NCBI GenBank assembly: GCA_900470445.1 | Contig: UCAU01000030.1 | Span: forward strand, 1 to 64,000 | DNA length: 64,000 nt | Direction: 5' to 3' | Source of the DNA: Hyphomicrobiales bacterium | Lineage (GTDB): Bacteria > Pseudomonadota > Alphaproteobacteria > Rhizobiales > Devosiaceae | Shown here: positions 9,278 to 19,899 of the stretch, piece by piece | Layout: each line of letters opens with the position of its first letter | Numbering within the stretch: the first letter of the stretch is position 1 | Notes under the pieces: generated by a model | What the model saw: only the letters and a program-made list of their open reading frames with translations | Told to the model about the DNA's origin: nothing | The model's database searches: none | Made by a program: the position numbers and the translations under genes

Positions 9278-9720
9278 ACTCGGCAGCCTTCCCAGTCGTC
9301 CTCGACGCCACCCTCGGGCGCGGGCTCCGGGCCTTCAACGAAATCGGTCTCGGGCTCTAAGTGCAGTTCGGGCAGCAGCGCTAGCTTGGCGGCGATCTGG
9401 GGCCACGTCGCCGGCGCCCAGCCGAATACATCGACGCCGACATCCATGCCGGGCTCCGGACCCTGCTCGCTGATCCTGCCGTCGCACACATAGTCATCCG
9501 CTCGGCCTGCCGCGCGAAGGTGACAGTCTGACGCACAATTCGGGAGACGCCTCAAGCCGCTGGGATTTCGTTCAGAAGTAGCGCCTGGCTGGCGAACAGC
9601 ACGTCCGATCCGGCCACGCGCCAACAGTGCTTGCCAATCCCCAGCCGCCTCGGTTGTTGAGGATCGCGGGGCGCGGTCATTCGCATAATCAGCGGTATCG
9701 AATGGCACTGATGGAGCCAC
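9274..9720 (-). CDS. Hypothetical protein, possibly decayed
   Basis: A 148-residue frame downstream of the LysR gene on the same strand. The second half looks protein-like (WAPATWPQIAAKLALLPELH, then an acidic proline-rich stretch), while the first half is arginine-rich and irregular. A protein-like peptide in another frame, around 9555-9700, suggests a frameshift in an older gene. No family is recognised. The start is not defined by a good ribosome site. Confidence 0.25.
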   Translation of the reverse strand: MAPSVPFDTADYANDRAPRSSTTEAAGDWQALLARGRIGRAVRQPGATSERNPSGLRRLPNCASDCHLRAAGRADDYVCDGRISEQGPEPGMDVGVDVFGWAPATWPQIAAKLALLPELHLEPETDFVEGPEPAPEGGVEDDWEGCRV

Positions 9721-9730
9721 GCGGTCTTTT

Positions 9731-10651
9731 CTATCGCAGGCTCACCCTTCCGCCAGGCGGGACGCTGGCATCCCGTACCATAAAGTCTCGCAGCAACTGC
9801 CCTGCAGCAGATAGCGCCCGGCTCCTGGGCCAGTAGAGGCACACGTCGCGGACGGCCAATTCGTCGTTGATCGCCCGCACGACGAGGTCGGTCACGCGCG
9901 ATACGTTGACCGCAAGCGCAGTGGTGACGCCGACGCCCAGTTGGGCGCGGACCAGCTCGACCAGCGATTGGGGCTGGCTGACCTCATAGGCCAGGCGGGG
10001 CGGTTGGCCCAGATTGTGCCAGAAGGGGTGGGTTAGGATGCCATCAGTCTGATAGCGCCCGGTCATGATCAGCGGCTGATTAAGCAGGTCGCGCGGATTG
10101 ATGGGGCCGGGCACGCGTTCGAGTTCATGGCCGGGCCAGAGCAGGACCTTGAAATCCTCCTGCCAGAGCGGAACGCTCTCGAACACCGTGCTGGATAGCG
10201 GCGGCGTGGTCTGGCGGATGAACAGGTTCACATCCCCGGCAATCGCGGCCTGTTCCATATAGGCGCCGCCAAGTTCGACCAGTTGGATTTCGATCAGTGG
10301 ATAGACCGCCTTGAACTGTTGGAGCAGCCCGGGAACATAGCCCGCAGTGGCGCTGGGATAGGTTCCGAGCCGCACAATGCCGCGCTTGGCGCCCAGGAAA
10401 TCCAGCACGTCGCCGCGCGCCGCCTCCATCTGGTTGAGGATGGCCCTTGCATGGGGTAGCAGCGCCTGTCCCGGCGGCGTGAGGGCGACGGGGCGGCGGT
10501 CGCGGAAGAACAGTTCCACGCCCAGCTCCGCTTCAAGATTGGCGATATGGGCACTCACCGTCGGCTGCGAATAATTGAGAGCCTGTGCGGCACTGGCAAA
10601 GCCGCGGTTCTCAATGATCGAGATGAAGGTGCGGAGGGAGCGAATGTCCAC
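9731..10651 (-). CDS. LysR-family transcriptional regulator
   Basis: A complete 306-residue LysR protein. The N-terminal winged helix-turn-helix is intact (MDIRSLRTFISIIENRGFAS, ALNYSQPTVSAHIANLEAEL), followed by a two-lobed effector domain. It starts with GTG at 10651 and is divergent from the sugar-acid operon beginning at 10770, which it probably controls. The shared intergenic region holds an ATCATTTTGAT dyad at 10685-10695 that could be part of a LysR box. The effector is unknown, probably a sugar acid or a derived intermediate. Confidence 0.9.
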   Translation of the reverse strand: MDIRSLRTFISIIENRGFASAAQALNYSQPTVSAHIANLEAELGVELFFRDRRPVALTPPGQALLPHARAILNQMEAARGDVLDFLGAKRGIVRLGTYPSATAGYVPGLLQQFKAVYPLIEIQLVELGGAYMEQAAIAGDVNLFIRQTTPPLSSTVFESVPLWQEDFKVLLWPGHELERVPGPINPRDLLNQPLIMTGRYQTDGILTHPFWHNLGQPPRLAYEVSQPQSLVELVRAQLGVGVTTALAVNVSRVTDLVVRAINDELAVRDVCLYWPRSRALSAAGQLLRDFMVRDASVPPGGRVSLR

Positions 10652-10769
10652 CTATAGAAATTCCTGATACTAAACATCCAAACTATCATTTTGATTTATC
10701 CAAACGTCAAGCCTAGCGTGCACTCAACGCAAAGCAGCCTGGTGCTGTGTGAGGGACAAGAGGTTTGAC

Positions 10770-11897
10770 GTGACGACAATCAGCAAGATCGAGACCGCAA
10801 CTGCCAGCGTGCCGCTGCCCGTGGCGACGGGCTTTTCCAGCCGCACCGTGACGCAGCGCGAATATACGTTGGTGCGTGTCACCGGCGATGACGGTGTGAG
10901 CGGCATCGGCTTCTGCTATCCGGGCCATCGCGCTGCCAGTCTTGCCACCCTGGCGGTGACCGAGCTGCTGGCGCCTGTGGTTGTTGGGCGCGATGCCCAT
11001 CTGGTGGAAGGCGCCTGGAACGCCATGTATCAGGAAAGCCTGCTGCATGGCCGCGTGGGTTCGGTTATGCGGGCTCTGTCGGCCATCGATATCGCGCTGT
11101 GGGATCGCAATGCCCGCGCCGCCAACGTGCCCATGCATAAATTCCTCGGCGGCCATACCGATCGGGTAAAGGCCTATGCCAGCGGCGGCTATTATATCGA
11201 AGGCAAGGGCGTCGATGGCGTGCATGCCGAAATGGCGTCCTATGTCGCCAAGGGCTTTAATGCCGTCAAGATGAAGGTGGGTCGCGTCAGTGCCGCTGAA
11301 GACGCCGACCGTATCGCTGCTGCTCGCGATGCCATCGGCCCCGATGGTGTGCTGATGCTCGATGCAAACAACGCCTGGAAAGACCTGCCCACCGCGCTGC
11401 GCGCCATCCGGCTTTGGGAACCCCACAATCCCTATTTCATCGAAGAACCCTTCAGCCCCGACGACATCGCCAACCATGCGCGTCTGGCTCGCGAAACCCC
11501 GGTCATCGTGGCGACGGGCGAAATCGAGGCTGGTCGCTGGCGCACCAAGGAGCTGCTCGACGCGGAAGCTGCCGTCATCCTGCAGCAGGACGCGGCCGTC
11601 TGTGGCGGGATTTCCGAGCTGCGCAAGATTGCCGATCTCGCCAGCGCGTATGGCGTCTCGCTGTGCCCGCACTGGTTCCATGATCTGCATGCGCCACTGG
11701 TCGGTGCCTTCTCTAGCGCCACCTATGTCGAATATTTCGTCGGCAACGCCGTCCACAATATGTGCGACCTCATTGACCGCCAGCTGGCCTATGAAAACGG
11801 CGAACTGATCCTGCATCAAGGGCCCGGCCTGGGCTTCGACTTTGATGAAGCGGCATTAGCAAAATACATGGTCGGCCCCTGGCAGACCGTTTCCTGA
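10770..11897 (+). CDS. Enolase-superfamily sugar-acid dehydratase/racemase
   Basis: A 375-residue member of the mandelate racemase/muconate lactonizing group. Catalytic and metal residues are visible in order: K167-x-K169 (VKMKVG), D198 (LMLDANN), E225/E226 (FIEEPF), E251 (ATGEIEAG) and H301 (CPHWFHDLH). This layout fits an acid-sugar dehydratase or epimerase using Mg2+. The GTG at 10770 preceded by AAGAGG is preferred to the GTG at 10749. It is the first gene of an operon with aldehyde dehydrogenase, aldolase, kinase and importer genes, so it probably acts on an imported sugar acid. The exact substrate cannot be read from sequence. Confidence 0.85.
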   Translation: MTTISKIETATASVPLPVATGFSSRTVTQREYTLVRVTGDDGVSGIGFCYPGHRAASLATLAVTELLAPVVVGRDAHLVEGAWNAMYQESLLHGRVGSVMRALSAIDIALWDRNARAANVPMHKFLGGHTDRVKAYASGGYYIEGKGVDGVHAEMASYVAKGFNAVKMKVGRVSAAEDADRIAAARDAIGPDGVLMLDANNAWKDLPTALRAIRLWEPHNPYFIEEPFSPDDIANHARLARETPVIVATGEIEAGRWRTKELLDAEAAVILQQDAAVCGGISELRKIADLASAYGVSLCPHWFHDLHAPLVGAFSSATYVEYFVGNAVHNMCDLIDRQLAYENGELILHQGPGLGFDFDEAALAKYMVGPWQTVS

Positions 11898-11908
11898 GGA
11901 TAACGAAC

Positions 11909-13375
11909 ATGCAGTTTCCCCTTTCCTTGCAGAACCTGGTTAACGGCCAATTTGTCGGTCAGCCCGATGCCTCAATGGCGTCGCGCAATCCGGCAGATCA
12001 GGGCCAGGTGTTGGCGCAGGTTCCGGCCATGCAGGTTGCCGACGTCCAGGCGGCCATTACCGCCGCGGCCGAGGCCTTACCGGGCTGGAAAGCCACGCCC
12101 AGCGTGGAACGGGGGAAGCTGCTGTTTCGTGTCGCGGCATTGATCCGGGGCAAGGCAGAAGAGCTGCGCGACCTGATCTCGCTGGAAATGGGCAAGACCC
12201 ATGCCGAAGCGGGCATCGAGGTCGAGCGCAGCGCCGAGATGCTGGAATTCTATGCGGGTATCGGGCGCCTGCCTTATGGCGATCTGATCCCGGACCGCCG
12301 CCCCGGGGTTTCGGCCTGGACCGTGCATGAGCCCATTGGCGTGGTGCTGGCCATCACGCCCTGGAATGACCCGCTGATGGTGCCGTGCCGCAAGATCGCG
12401 CCGGCTCTGATCGCGGGCAATACGGTTGTACTCAAGCCCTCGCCCGACACCCCGGCCATTGCGCTGATCCTGGCGCAGATGTTTGCCGAGGCAGGCGCGC
12501 CGGCAGGTGTGCTCAATACGGTGACCGGCGATGTTGCCAGCTGGGGTGATGCCCTGACGGGCGATCCGCGCATTGCCGGCGTCACCTTTACCGGCTCGAC
12601 GGCCACCGGAAAATTCCTGCGCCGGGCGCTGGTCGATGGCCGCGCACGGCTCCAGACGGAAATGGGCGGCAAGAATTCTGCCGTGCTGATGGCCGATGCG
12701 GACGTTGATGCCGCGCTCAAACTGCTCGTTCCCGCCATTTTCGGCCAGACGGGACAGCGTTGCACCGCAGTCAGCCGTCTTTTGGTGCATCGCTCTATTC
12801 TGGCGCAGGTCGAGGAAAAGCTGACCGCGCTTGCCGAAGTGGTTCAGGTGGGTGCGGCGAGTTCTGAGGCCTCCGCCATGGGGCCGGTCGTCAACGAGCG
12901 ACAGCGCGAAAAAGTGCTCGGTCTTATCGAAGGCGCGCGCGAAGACGGCGCAATTGTTGCCTATGGCGGCGCGGCCCTCACCGATGGCCCCTATGGTCGC
13001 GGTTGTTTCGTCAAGCCGACCGTATTGACCGGGGTGACCACCGCGATGCGCATCTGGAAGGAAGAGGTCTTCGGGCCGGTCGTTGCCATCCTGCCCTTCG
13101 ACAACCTCGATCAGGCCATCGAAATGGCAAACGACACGGAATACGGGCTGGCTGCCGGCATTTTCACCAATGATCTGACGGCTGCGCACAGCTTCATCGC
13201 TCGGATCGAGGCCGGTCAGGCCGTGATCAACCTGCCGCCCAGCGGCTGGGACGTGCACCAGCCATTCGGCGGCTTCAAGGATTCCGGTTCCCCCTTCAAG
13301 GAGCACGGGCTGGATGGCCTGGCCTTTTACACCCGCATCAAGACCGCAGCCATGAACCTGGCCACGCCGCGCTAA
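11909..13375 (+). CDS. NAD(P)-dependent aldehyde dehydrogenase
   Basis: A 488-residue aldehyde dehydrogenase of normal length. The general base E251 sits in TEMGGKN and the catalytic cysteine C285 in GQRCTAVSR. The cofactor-binding region includes ITPWNDPLMVP and the FTGSTATGK motif. It starts 11 bases after the dehydratase gene. Within this operon it probably oxidises the semialdehyde released by the downstream aldolase or made from the keto-deoxy sugar acid, as alpha-ketoglutarate- or malonate-semialdehyde dehydrogenases do. The specific aldehyde is inferred, not shown. Confidence 0.9.
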   Translation: MQFPLSLQNLVNGQFVGQPDASMASRNPADQGQVLAQVPAMQVADVQAAITAAAEALPGWKATPSVERGKLLFRVAALIRGKAEELRDLISLEMGKTHAEAGIEVERSAEMLEFYAGIGRLPYGDLIPDRRPGVSAWTVHEPIGVVLAITPWNDPLMVPCRKIAPALIAGNTVVLKPSPDTPAIALILAQMFAEAGAPAGVLNTVTGDVASWGDALTGDPRIAGVTFTGSTATGKFLRRALVDGRARLQTEMGGKNSAVLMADADVDAALKLLVPAIFGQTGQRCTAVSRLLVHRSILAQVEEKLTALAEVVQVGAASSEASAMGPVVNERQREKVLGLIEGAREDGAIVAYGGAALTDGPYGRGCFVKPTVLTGVTTAMRIWKEEVFGPVVAILPFDNLDQAIEMANDTEYGLAAGIFTNDLTAAHSFIARIEAGQAVINLPPSGWDVHQPFGGFKDSGSPFKEHGLDGLAFYTRIKTAAMNLATPR

Positions 13376-13395
13376 CGCCAAAGGATTTCTCGATT

Positions 13396-14307
13396 ATGCC
13401 TGTCTCCAGCCTGAAGCCGCTCTACATCCTCGCCTTCGATCACCGCGTCTCGCTCATCAAAATGTTTGGCGAAAACGGCGGCGCCTATAATGGTCAGAAG
13501 GTCGATTTTGCGGCCCTCAAGAGCGTTATTTTCGACGGCCTGCTCGCGAGCCTGCCCGGCCTCGGGCTGGCGCATGGCGATGTCGGCATTCTGGTGGACG
13601 AAGAATGCGGCGCTGAAATCGCGGTAAAGGCCAAGCAGCTGGGCGTGGTGCTGGCCATGCCGGCCGAGCGCTCGATGCAGAACGTGTTCGAACTCGAATA
13701 TGGCGACAAGTTCGACGAGCATATCGAGAAGTTCCAGCCCGATCAGGTCAAGGTACTGGCGATCCGCAACGATGCCTTCGATGCAGATTCAATCGCGCTG
13801 TCCAAGGCACGGTTGAAGGAGCTTTCTGACTGGCTGACCCCGCGCCCCTATAAGTTCATGCTTGAACTGCTGGTCTTCGCCACCCCCGAACAGCTCGCCT
13901 CGGTGGGCGGCTCGCAGGAGCGTTTCGACACCGAACTGCGTCCAACCATGATGGTCGATACCATTGCCCAATATCAGTCCGCTGGCATCGAAGCCGATGT
14001 GTGGAAGGTCGAGGGGCTCAAGGATGTTGCCCATTACCAGGCTGTTGCCGATCAGGCGCGGGCCGGTGGCCGCGATCATGTGCAGTGCATCATTCTGGGC
14101 CGTGGCGCGCCGGAGCCGGTGATCGAGGAATGGACGCGCAAGGCCGCTCAGGTGCCCGGCTTCTCAGGCTTTGCCATTGGCCGTTCGACCTGGGCCGACA
14201 GCCTCAGGGGCCTGATGGACGGCACGATGAGCCGTGACGAGGCCGTGGCCGAGATCGCGCGCCGCTTTTCTTCTTACGTTGGCATCTTCAAGTCGGAACG
14301 CAACTGA
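13396..14307 (+). CDS. DUF2090/IolC-like aldolase
   Basis: A 303-residue protein matching the C-terminal aldolase-like half of alphaproteobacterial IolC fusions (DUF2090). The N terminus YILAFDHRVSLIKMFG is typical, as are VKVLAIRNDAF, DVWKVEGLKD and the final GFAIGRSTW. The IolC-linked domain is associated with cleavage of 2-deoxy-5-keto-gluconate 6-phosphate. Here it stands alone, not fused to the PfkB kinase domain, and is followed by a FGGY kinase. That suggests an analogous kinase-then-aldolase sequence on another sugar acid. Confidence 0.78.
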   Translation: MPVSSLKPLYILAFDHRVSLIKMFGENGGAYNGQKVDFAALKSVIFDGLLASLPGLGLAHGDVGILVDEECGAEIAVKAKQLGVVLAMPAERSMQNVFELEYGDKFDEHIEKFQPDQVKVLAIRNDAFDADSIALSKARLKELSDWLTPRPYKFMLELLVFATPEQLASVGGSQERFDTELRPTMMVDTIAQYQSAGIEADVWKVEGLKDVAHYQAVADQARAGGRDHVQCIILGRGAPEPVIEEWTRKAAQVPGFSGFAIGRSTWADSLRGLMDGTMSRDEAVAEIARRFSSYVGIFKSERN

Positions 14308-14309
14308 TC

Positions 14310-15665
14310 ATGAACGTGGCGAACGGCATCCTCATTGGCATCGATATCGGCAGCACGACATGCAAGGTGCAGGCTGTGGGCTTCGATGGCGCACACCTGT
14401 CGCTGGGCTCGGTGCCCACGCCCTGGCAGGACAGCGTCCACGGACGCCAGCTCGATTGCGAGGTGCTGTTCACCCAATTGCTGACGAGCGTGAGCAAGGT
14501 CGCCGGGGCCCACAGGGCGCTGGGCATCGGCGTCACCGGTTTTGCTGAATCGGGTGTGCTGATCGATGGGTCCGGTAATCCCCTGGCGCCGGTGCTGCCC
14601 TGGTATGACCAACGGGGCAGCGACGTGCTGGCGCGGATCGATGCCGGGTTCGGTGCGCGTGGCTTTTCGGCTATTGCCGGCCTGCCGCTCAACCTCAAGC
14701 CGTCCATCATGAAGTTCAACTGGCTGATGAATTCGGTGGCCCCACGCTCTGCCTGGAGCCGTTGGTTGAGCGTGCCCGAATGGTTTGCCTACCGGCTGAC
14801 CGGAGAAATTTTTACCGAGCCATCGCTGGCGAGCCGCACGGGCCTGCTCGATATCATCGCCAGCGCCGAGGCGCGCGATCTGCTCGATTGCGTTGGCGCG
14901 CCCCATGGCCTGCTCTCGACCCTGCGCCATGCTGGCGAAGACTGGGGCAAGGTTCGCCCCGAATTTGGTGCACTCTCGGGCGCCGTGGTGACGGTCTGCG
15001 GCATGGATCATCTGGTGGCCGGGGTTGGCGTCAACGCGACCGGGCAGGCCGATCTGCTCGATTCCTGCGGCACGGGCGAAGCCCTGATCCGCCGGCTGCC
15101 CGATGCCGGTATTGGCCGGGACCTGCTGGTGAGCGCCATGGATCAGGAAATTGCCATCGGCCGCGATATCTTCGAGGGCCAGGTGCAACTGACCACCAGC
15201 CTGCGCTCAGGTATCGGTATGTGGCGCTTCCTCAAGCTGATGGGCAAGGGCGAGCAGGACATGGACGCGCTTGATGAAGCGGCGGTCCGCCTGTCCACCA
15301 CGCCCAGCAGCCCTGTCGTGGACCGGGTGTGGCTGGAAACGGCGAGCCTTTCCAATATCGGCTATGAGCCCGACCCCGCTGCCGTGTGGCGCGCAGCCGT
15401 GGAAGCGGTGCAGCGTCGGGCGCTGGTTCTGGTCGAGCGGATGCAGAGTTTTGCGGGGCCCCATGACCGGATCGTCGCCACCGGCGGGGGCCTGCGTTCA
15501 GCGCTGGTCCGCAGCCTCAAACGCGATTTTCTCGGCCCTTTCGAGCAGCCGGATATCATTGAAACTGCCAGCAGGGGCGCCGCGCTCTTTGCCGGCATGG
15601 CGGCAAATGTATCGCCGCCGATCACCGTCGTTCAACCCGCCGTGCCACGGGCACGGCGCTATTGA
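14310..15665 (+). CDS. FGGY-family carbohydrate kinase
   Basis: A 451-residue sugar kinase with the ASKHA fold. The N-terminal phosphate loop is GIDIGSTTCKVQAV. The first-domain motif runs GIGVTGFAESGVLIDG, and the C-terminal ATP-domain motif is IVATGGGLRSALVRSLK. It starts two bases after the aldolase stop, so the two are probably co-translated. FGGY kinases phosphorylate ketoses, polyols or related sugars. In this operon it probably supplies the phosphorylated substrate of the DUF2090 aldolase. The protein is slightly shorter than the usual 480-500 residues. Confidence 0.87.
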   Translation: MNVANGILIGIDIGSTTCKVQAVGFDGAHLSLGSVPTPWQDSVHGRQLDCEVLFTQLLTSVSKVAGAHRALGIGVTGFAESGVLIDGSGNPLAPVLPWYDQRGSDVLARIDAGFGARGFSAIAGLPLNLKPSIMKFNWLMNSVAPRSAWSRWLSVPEWFAYRLTGEIFTEPSLASRTGLLDIIASAEARDLLDCVGAPHGLLSTLRHAGEDWGKVRPEFGALSGAVVTVCGMDHLVAGVGVNATGQADLLDSCGTGEALIRRLPDAGIGRDLLVSAMDQEIAIGRDIFEGQVQLTTSLRSGIGMWRFLKLMGKGEQDMDALDEAAVRLSTTPSSPVVDRVWLETASLSNIGYEPDPAAVWRAAVEAVQRRALVLVERMQSFAGPHDRIVATGGGLRSALVRSLKRDFLGPFEQPDIIETASRGAALFAGMAANVSPPITVVQPAVPRARRY

Positions 15666-15693
15666 CGCACCATCATCTAAGGGAGGAAACCTG

Positions 15694-16899
15694 ATGATCA
15701 ATCGACGTATTCTTATGGCGGGAACCGCCGCACTGGCGCTGGCCGTTTCTTCGGGAACGGCATTCGCTCAGCCGGTGGACATCAATTTCGCCGCATCCAT
15801 GCTGGGCGAGCCCCTGCGCGGGCCTTTGCTGATCGCGCTGATCGAAGAGTTCAACACGGCTCAGAGCGAAGTGCATGTCACCCCGGTGACCACGCCCTTC
15901 TCTTCGTTCGGCACCACCATGTTCACTCAGATGGGTGGCGGCGGCGGCCCCGACATCATCGCCTTCGACCAGCCCAATATCTATGCCGCTGCCGAAGCGG
16001 GCCTGCTGGTACCACTGGACGATGTGGTTGCCGATGTCACCCTGCTGCCGGGCAATAAATCGCTGCTGATCGATGGCACCCAATATGGCGTGGCTCTCGA
16101 TATCTCCAACTATGCGCTGATCTACAATCCCAACCTCGTCACCAAGGTGCCGACCACATTCGACGAGCTGGTCGCCGAGGCCAAGGCGCAGACCAAGGAT
16201 GGCGTTTATGGCTTTGCCTTCCGCCAGACCCAGGCCGAGGAAGCCGGTGTTTGGTATGACCTGTCCAACTATGTCTACGGCTATGGCGGCCATTGGGCAG
16301 TGGATGGCGTGCCGACCATCAACAGCGTGGAAACCGTGGCTGGCGTCACCGCATACAAGGCGCTGTTCGACGCCGAGGTGATCCCCAAGGGCGCCGATGC
16401 GGCAACCTATCGGCGCATGTTTGCCGAGGGCAAGATTGCCATGATGATCGACAATGGCGGCATCCCTACCGTTCTGCGGGGTACCAACCCGGACGTTGCC
16501 ATCGCAGCCGCTCCGGCACCGCTGCCGACAACGGCGATCGGCCAGGTGATGGCGGCTTTGGCAATCAATGGCAATTCGGCCAATCCCGATGCCGCCAAAG
16601 CCTTCCTAGCCTGGTTCCTGACACCTGAAACGCAGGCCAAAGTGCAGGGTTTCCTGGGTGGCTCGACCGCCGCAACGCCGGTGGAACGGACTGCCGACGA
16701 ACTCGCCAAATCGCCCTATATCGCTGTATTTGACAGCCTTGGCGATGTCGCGCTGCCCTTCATGCCGCAGGGCCTTGAAGCCCAGACTCCACAGATCCGC
16801 AACATCGTGGTGGAAGCCGTGCTGCGGGCCCTGTCGGGTCAGGTCGATGTGCAGACTGCGCTCGATGAAGCGCAGGCCCAGGTCGAAGCGCTGATCTAA
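15694..16899 (+). CDS. Sugar ABC transporter binding protein (family 1)
   Basis: A 401-residue extracellular solute-binding protein. The true start is the ATG at 15694 behind GGGAGGAAAC; the open frame runs further upstream only as a shadow of the kinase gene. The signal peptide ends near TAFA before Gln26. The mature part shows the MalE-type pattern, including VTTPFSSFGTTMFTQMGGG, GPDIIAFDQPN and GKIAMMIDNGG. It feeds the two permeases and ATPase that follow. A strong stem-loop lies just after its stop codon. Confidence 0.92.
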   Translation: MINRRILMAGTAALALAVSSGTAFAQPVDINFAASMLGEPLRGPLLIALIEEFNTAQSEVHVTPVTTPFSSFGTTMFTQMGGGGGPDIIAFDQPNIYAAAEAGLLVPLDDVVADVTLLPGNKSLLIDGTQYGVALDISNYALIYNPNLVTKVPTTFDELVAEAKAQTKDGVYGFAFRQTQAEEAGVWYDLSNYVYGYGGHWAVDGVPTINSVETVAGVTAYKALFDAEVIPKGADAATYRRMFAEGKIAMMIDNGGIPTVLRGTNPDVAIAAAPAPLPTTAIGQVMAALAINGNSANPDAAKAFLAWFLTPETQAKVQGFLGGSTAATPVERTADELAKSPYIAVFDSLGDVALPFMPQGLEAQTPQIRNIVVEAVLRALSGQVDVQTALDEAQAQVEALI

Positions 16900-16906
16900 A
16901 CGCATC

Positions 16907-16933
16907 GGCCCCGCGCGGTGAACGCGCGGGGCC
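16907..16933 (+). other. GC-rich stem-loop between binding protein and permease genes
   Basis: A perfect 11-bp stem, GGCCCCGCGCG paired with CGCGCGGGGCC, encloses a 5-base loop. There is no run of T after it. Its position, 8 bases after the binding-protein stop and 25 before the permease start, fits an mRNA-stabilising or partially terminating hairpin that lowers downstream expression. Confidence 0.75.
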
Positions 16934-16957
16934 TCTATTCGCGATCGGAACAAGTTA

Positions 16958-17881
16958 ATGAGCTCACAAACCGACAGCAATCAGTTGGCCAAGATTCACG
17001 GCAGCCGTTGGCTGCCCTATCTGCTGGTCCTGCCTGGGGTGATCTACCTGCTGGTGTTTCAGGGCCTTCCCCTGTTGCAGGAAATGCGGCTGTCGTTTTC
17101 CAACACGTCGCTGCTCAATCCCGGCCGGTTCAACTTCATCGGGCTGGATAATTTCGAGCGCCTGTTCCGCGATCCAAATTTTGCCAATTCGCTGCGCGTC
17201 ACGGCCATCTATGTTGTCGGCTGCGTGATCGGGACGGTCGGGCTCGGCCTGTTTGCCGCCGTGCTGATGGACCGCAGCTTCCGCGGGCGCTCCATTCTGC
17301 GTTCGCTCATCATCATTCCATGGGCCGCACCCCCGGTGGCGATTGCGCTGATCTTCCGCTGGATGCTCAATGGTCAATACGGCATCATCAATCGCGGGCT
17401 CGCGCCGCTTGGGTTCATGCCCCAAGAAGGGCTGTGGCTCGACAATCCCAGCATTGCCCTGGCGACCGTACTGGCCATCACCATCTGGCAGCTGTTTCCC
17501 TTCACCGCCGTCGTCATTCTGGCATCGCTGCAATCGGTGCCCAAGGAAATCAAGGAAGCTGCCGAGATCGATGGCGCAGGAGTGTGGATGCAGTTCTGGG
17601 CCGTCACCTGGCCCGTTATCCGCCCCACCGTGTCGCTGCTGGCGCTGCTGATGACGATCTGGTCGATCCGCCGGTTCGAGCTGATCTGGCTGCTAACGCA
17701 AGGCGGCCCGGTGGGCAGCACCAATACCCTGGTTATTGACCTTTATCGCCGTGGCTTTGTCATCAACAAGCTGGGTGAAGCTGCCGCTGTTGGCATGGTC
17801 GGTATGGCCGTTTCCATCGTCATAACCATCGCCCATTTCGCAATCGCCAACCGCATCGCTCGCGACGAGGCCACCCGATGA
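16958..17881 (+). CDS. Sugar ABC transporter permease (MalF class)
   Basis: A 307-residue inner-membrane permease with six predicted helices. The EAA loop reads EIKEAAEIDGAGVWMQFWAV, the contact point for the ATPase. The N-terminal cytoplasmic stretch MSSQTDSNQLAKIHGSRW precedes the first helix (LPYLLVLPGVIYLLVFQ). It pairs with the next gene, with which it overlaps by 4 bases (ATGA). Confidence 0.92.
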   Translation: MSSQTDSNQLAKIHGSRWLPYLLVLPGVIYLLVFQGLPLLQEMRLSFSNTSLLNPGRFNFIGLDNFERLFRDPNFANSLRVTAIYVVGCVIGTVGLGLFAAVLMDRSFRGRSILRSLIIIPWAAPPVAIALIFRWMLNGQYGIINRGLAPLGFMPQEGLWLDNPSIALATVLAITIWQLFPFTAVVILASLQSVPKEIKEAAEIDGAGVWMQFWAVTWPVIRPTVSLLALLMTIWSIRRFELIWLLTQGGPVGSTNTLVIDLYRRGFVINKLGEAAAVGMVGMAVSIVITIAHFAIANRIARDEATR

Positions 17882-18708
17882 CCCGTTCCCGCACATTCGG
17901 CTACATTGCCGTGTTGATCGTCTTGATCCTGGCTGGCATGGCGGTATTTCCTTTCTACTGGATGTTCGTGACCGCAACCACGTCCGACGCCAATATGTTC
18001 GCGGCCACACCGCAGCTGCTGCCAGACCTGTCGCGGCTGGGCATTTTCACCCAGGTCTTCGCCGAAAGCGCCGTGCGCAGCTGGCTGGTCAACAGCTTCA
18101 TCATTGCCGCTGGCACCACCGCGCTCACTTTGGTGCTCGCTATTCCGCTCGGCTACGCCTTTGCCCGGTTCAATTTCTGGGGCAAGGCAGCGGTGGGCAT
18201 CGGCCTGCTGGTCACCCAGATGCTGCCCGAGGCCGTGCTCGTGGTGCCGCTGTTCTCGATCTTTTCGCCGCTAAAGCTGCTCAATTCCTATGCCGGGCTG
18301 ATCCTGGCCAATACGGCCTTCACCCTACCGGTCATCACCTGGATACTCAAAAACGCCTTCGACACCGTGCCGATCGAGATTGAAGAGGCCGCCGTCCTTG
18401 ATGGCTGCACTGGGCTGAACGCTCTGGTGCGGGTCGTGTTGCCCGTCGTCATGCCTTCGGTGGCGGCCTGCGCGGTCATCGCCTTCTTCCATGGCTGGAA
18501 TGAATATGTGTTCGCACTGACCTTCATCACGGCAGACGAACTCCGCCCCGCCTCCGTCGGGCTGGCCGGCTTCATCGGCGAAATCGCCACCCCGGTGCAA
18601 TCGGTGATGGCTGTGGGCGTCGTCTATACCCTTCCTGCGGTAGTTCTTTACCTGCTGATGCAGCGGTTCATCGTGTCCGGCATGGCTGCCGGCAGCGTCA
18701 AGGGCTGA
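17878..18708 (+). CDS. Sugar ABC transporter permease (MalG class)
   Basis: A 276-residue partner permease with six hydrophobic segments. The EAA loop reads EIEEAAVLDGCTGLNALVRV, and the C terminus is LLMQRFIVSGMAAGSVKG, the classic MalG ending. Overlap with the MalF-type gene indicates translational coupling. With the preceding binding protein and the following ATPase it completes a carbohydrate uptake (CUT1) importer. Confidence 0.92.
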   Translation: MTRSRTFGYIAVLIVLILAGMAVFPFYWMFVTATTSDANMFAATPQLLPDLSRLGIFTQVFAESAVRSWLVNSFIIAAGTTALTLVLAIPLGYAFARFNFWGKAAVGIGLLVTQMLPEAVLVVPLFSIFSPLKLLNSYAGLILANTAFTLPVITWILKNAFDTVPIEIEEAAVLDGCTGLNALVRVVLPVVMPSVAACAVIAFFHGWNEYVFALTFITADELRPASVGLAGFIGEIATPVQSVMAVGVVYTLPAVVLYLLMQRFIVSGMAAGSVKG

Positions 18709-18759
18709 CCCTCTCCAACTCCCACTCAAGCTGCCGCCCCCCGCGGCAATGAGGAACAA

Positions 18760-19824
<1,065 letters not shown>

Positions 19825-19899
19825 GGGATGGCGGTTTCCGACCCCAAAATGGACGTTGGTGCAGTCAATCAGATTTCTCGAAAGCTGCAGGGCCGAAAG

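Noticed and set aside
12077..13381. 434-residue minus-strand open frame
   Set aside because: It is antisense to the aldehyde dehydrogenase with its intact catalytic Glu and Cys.
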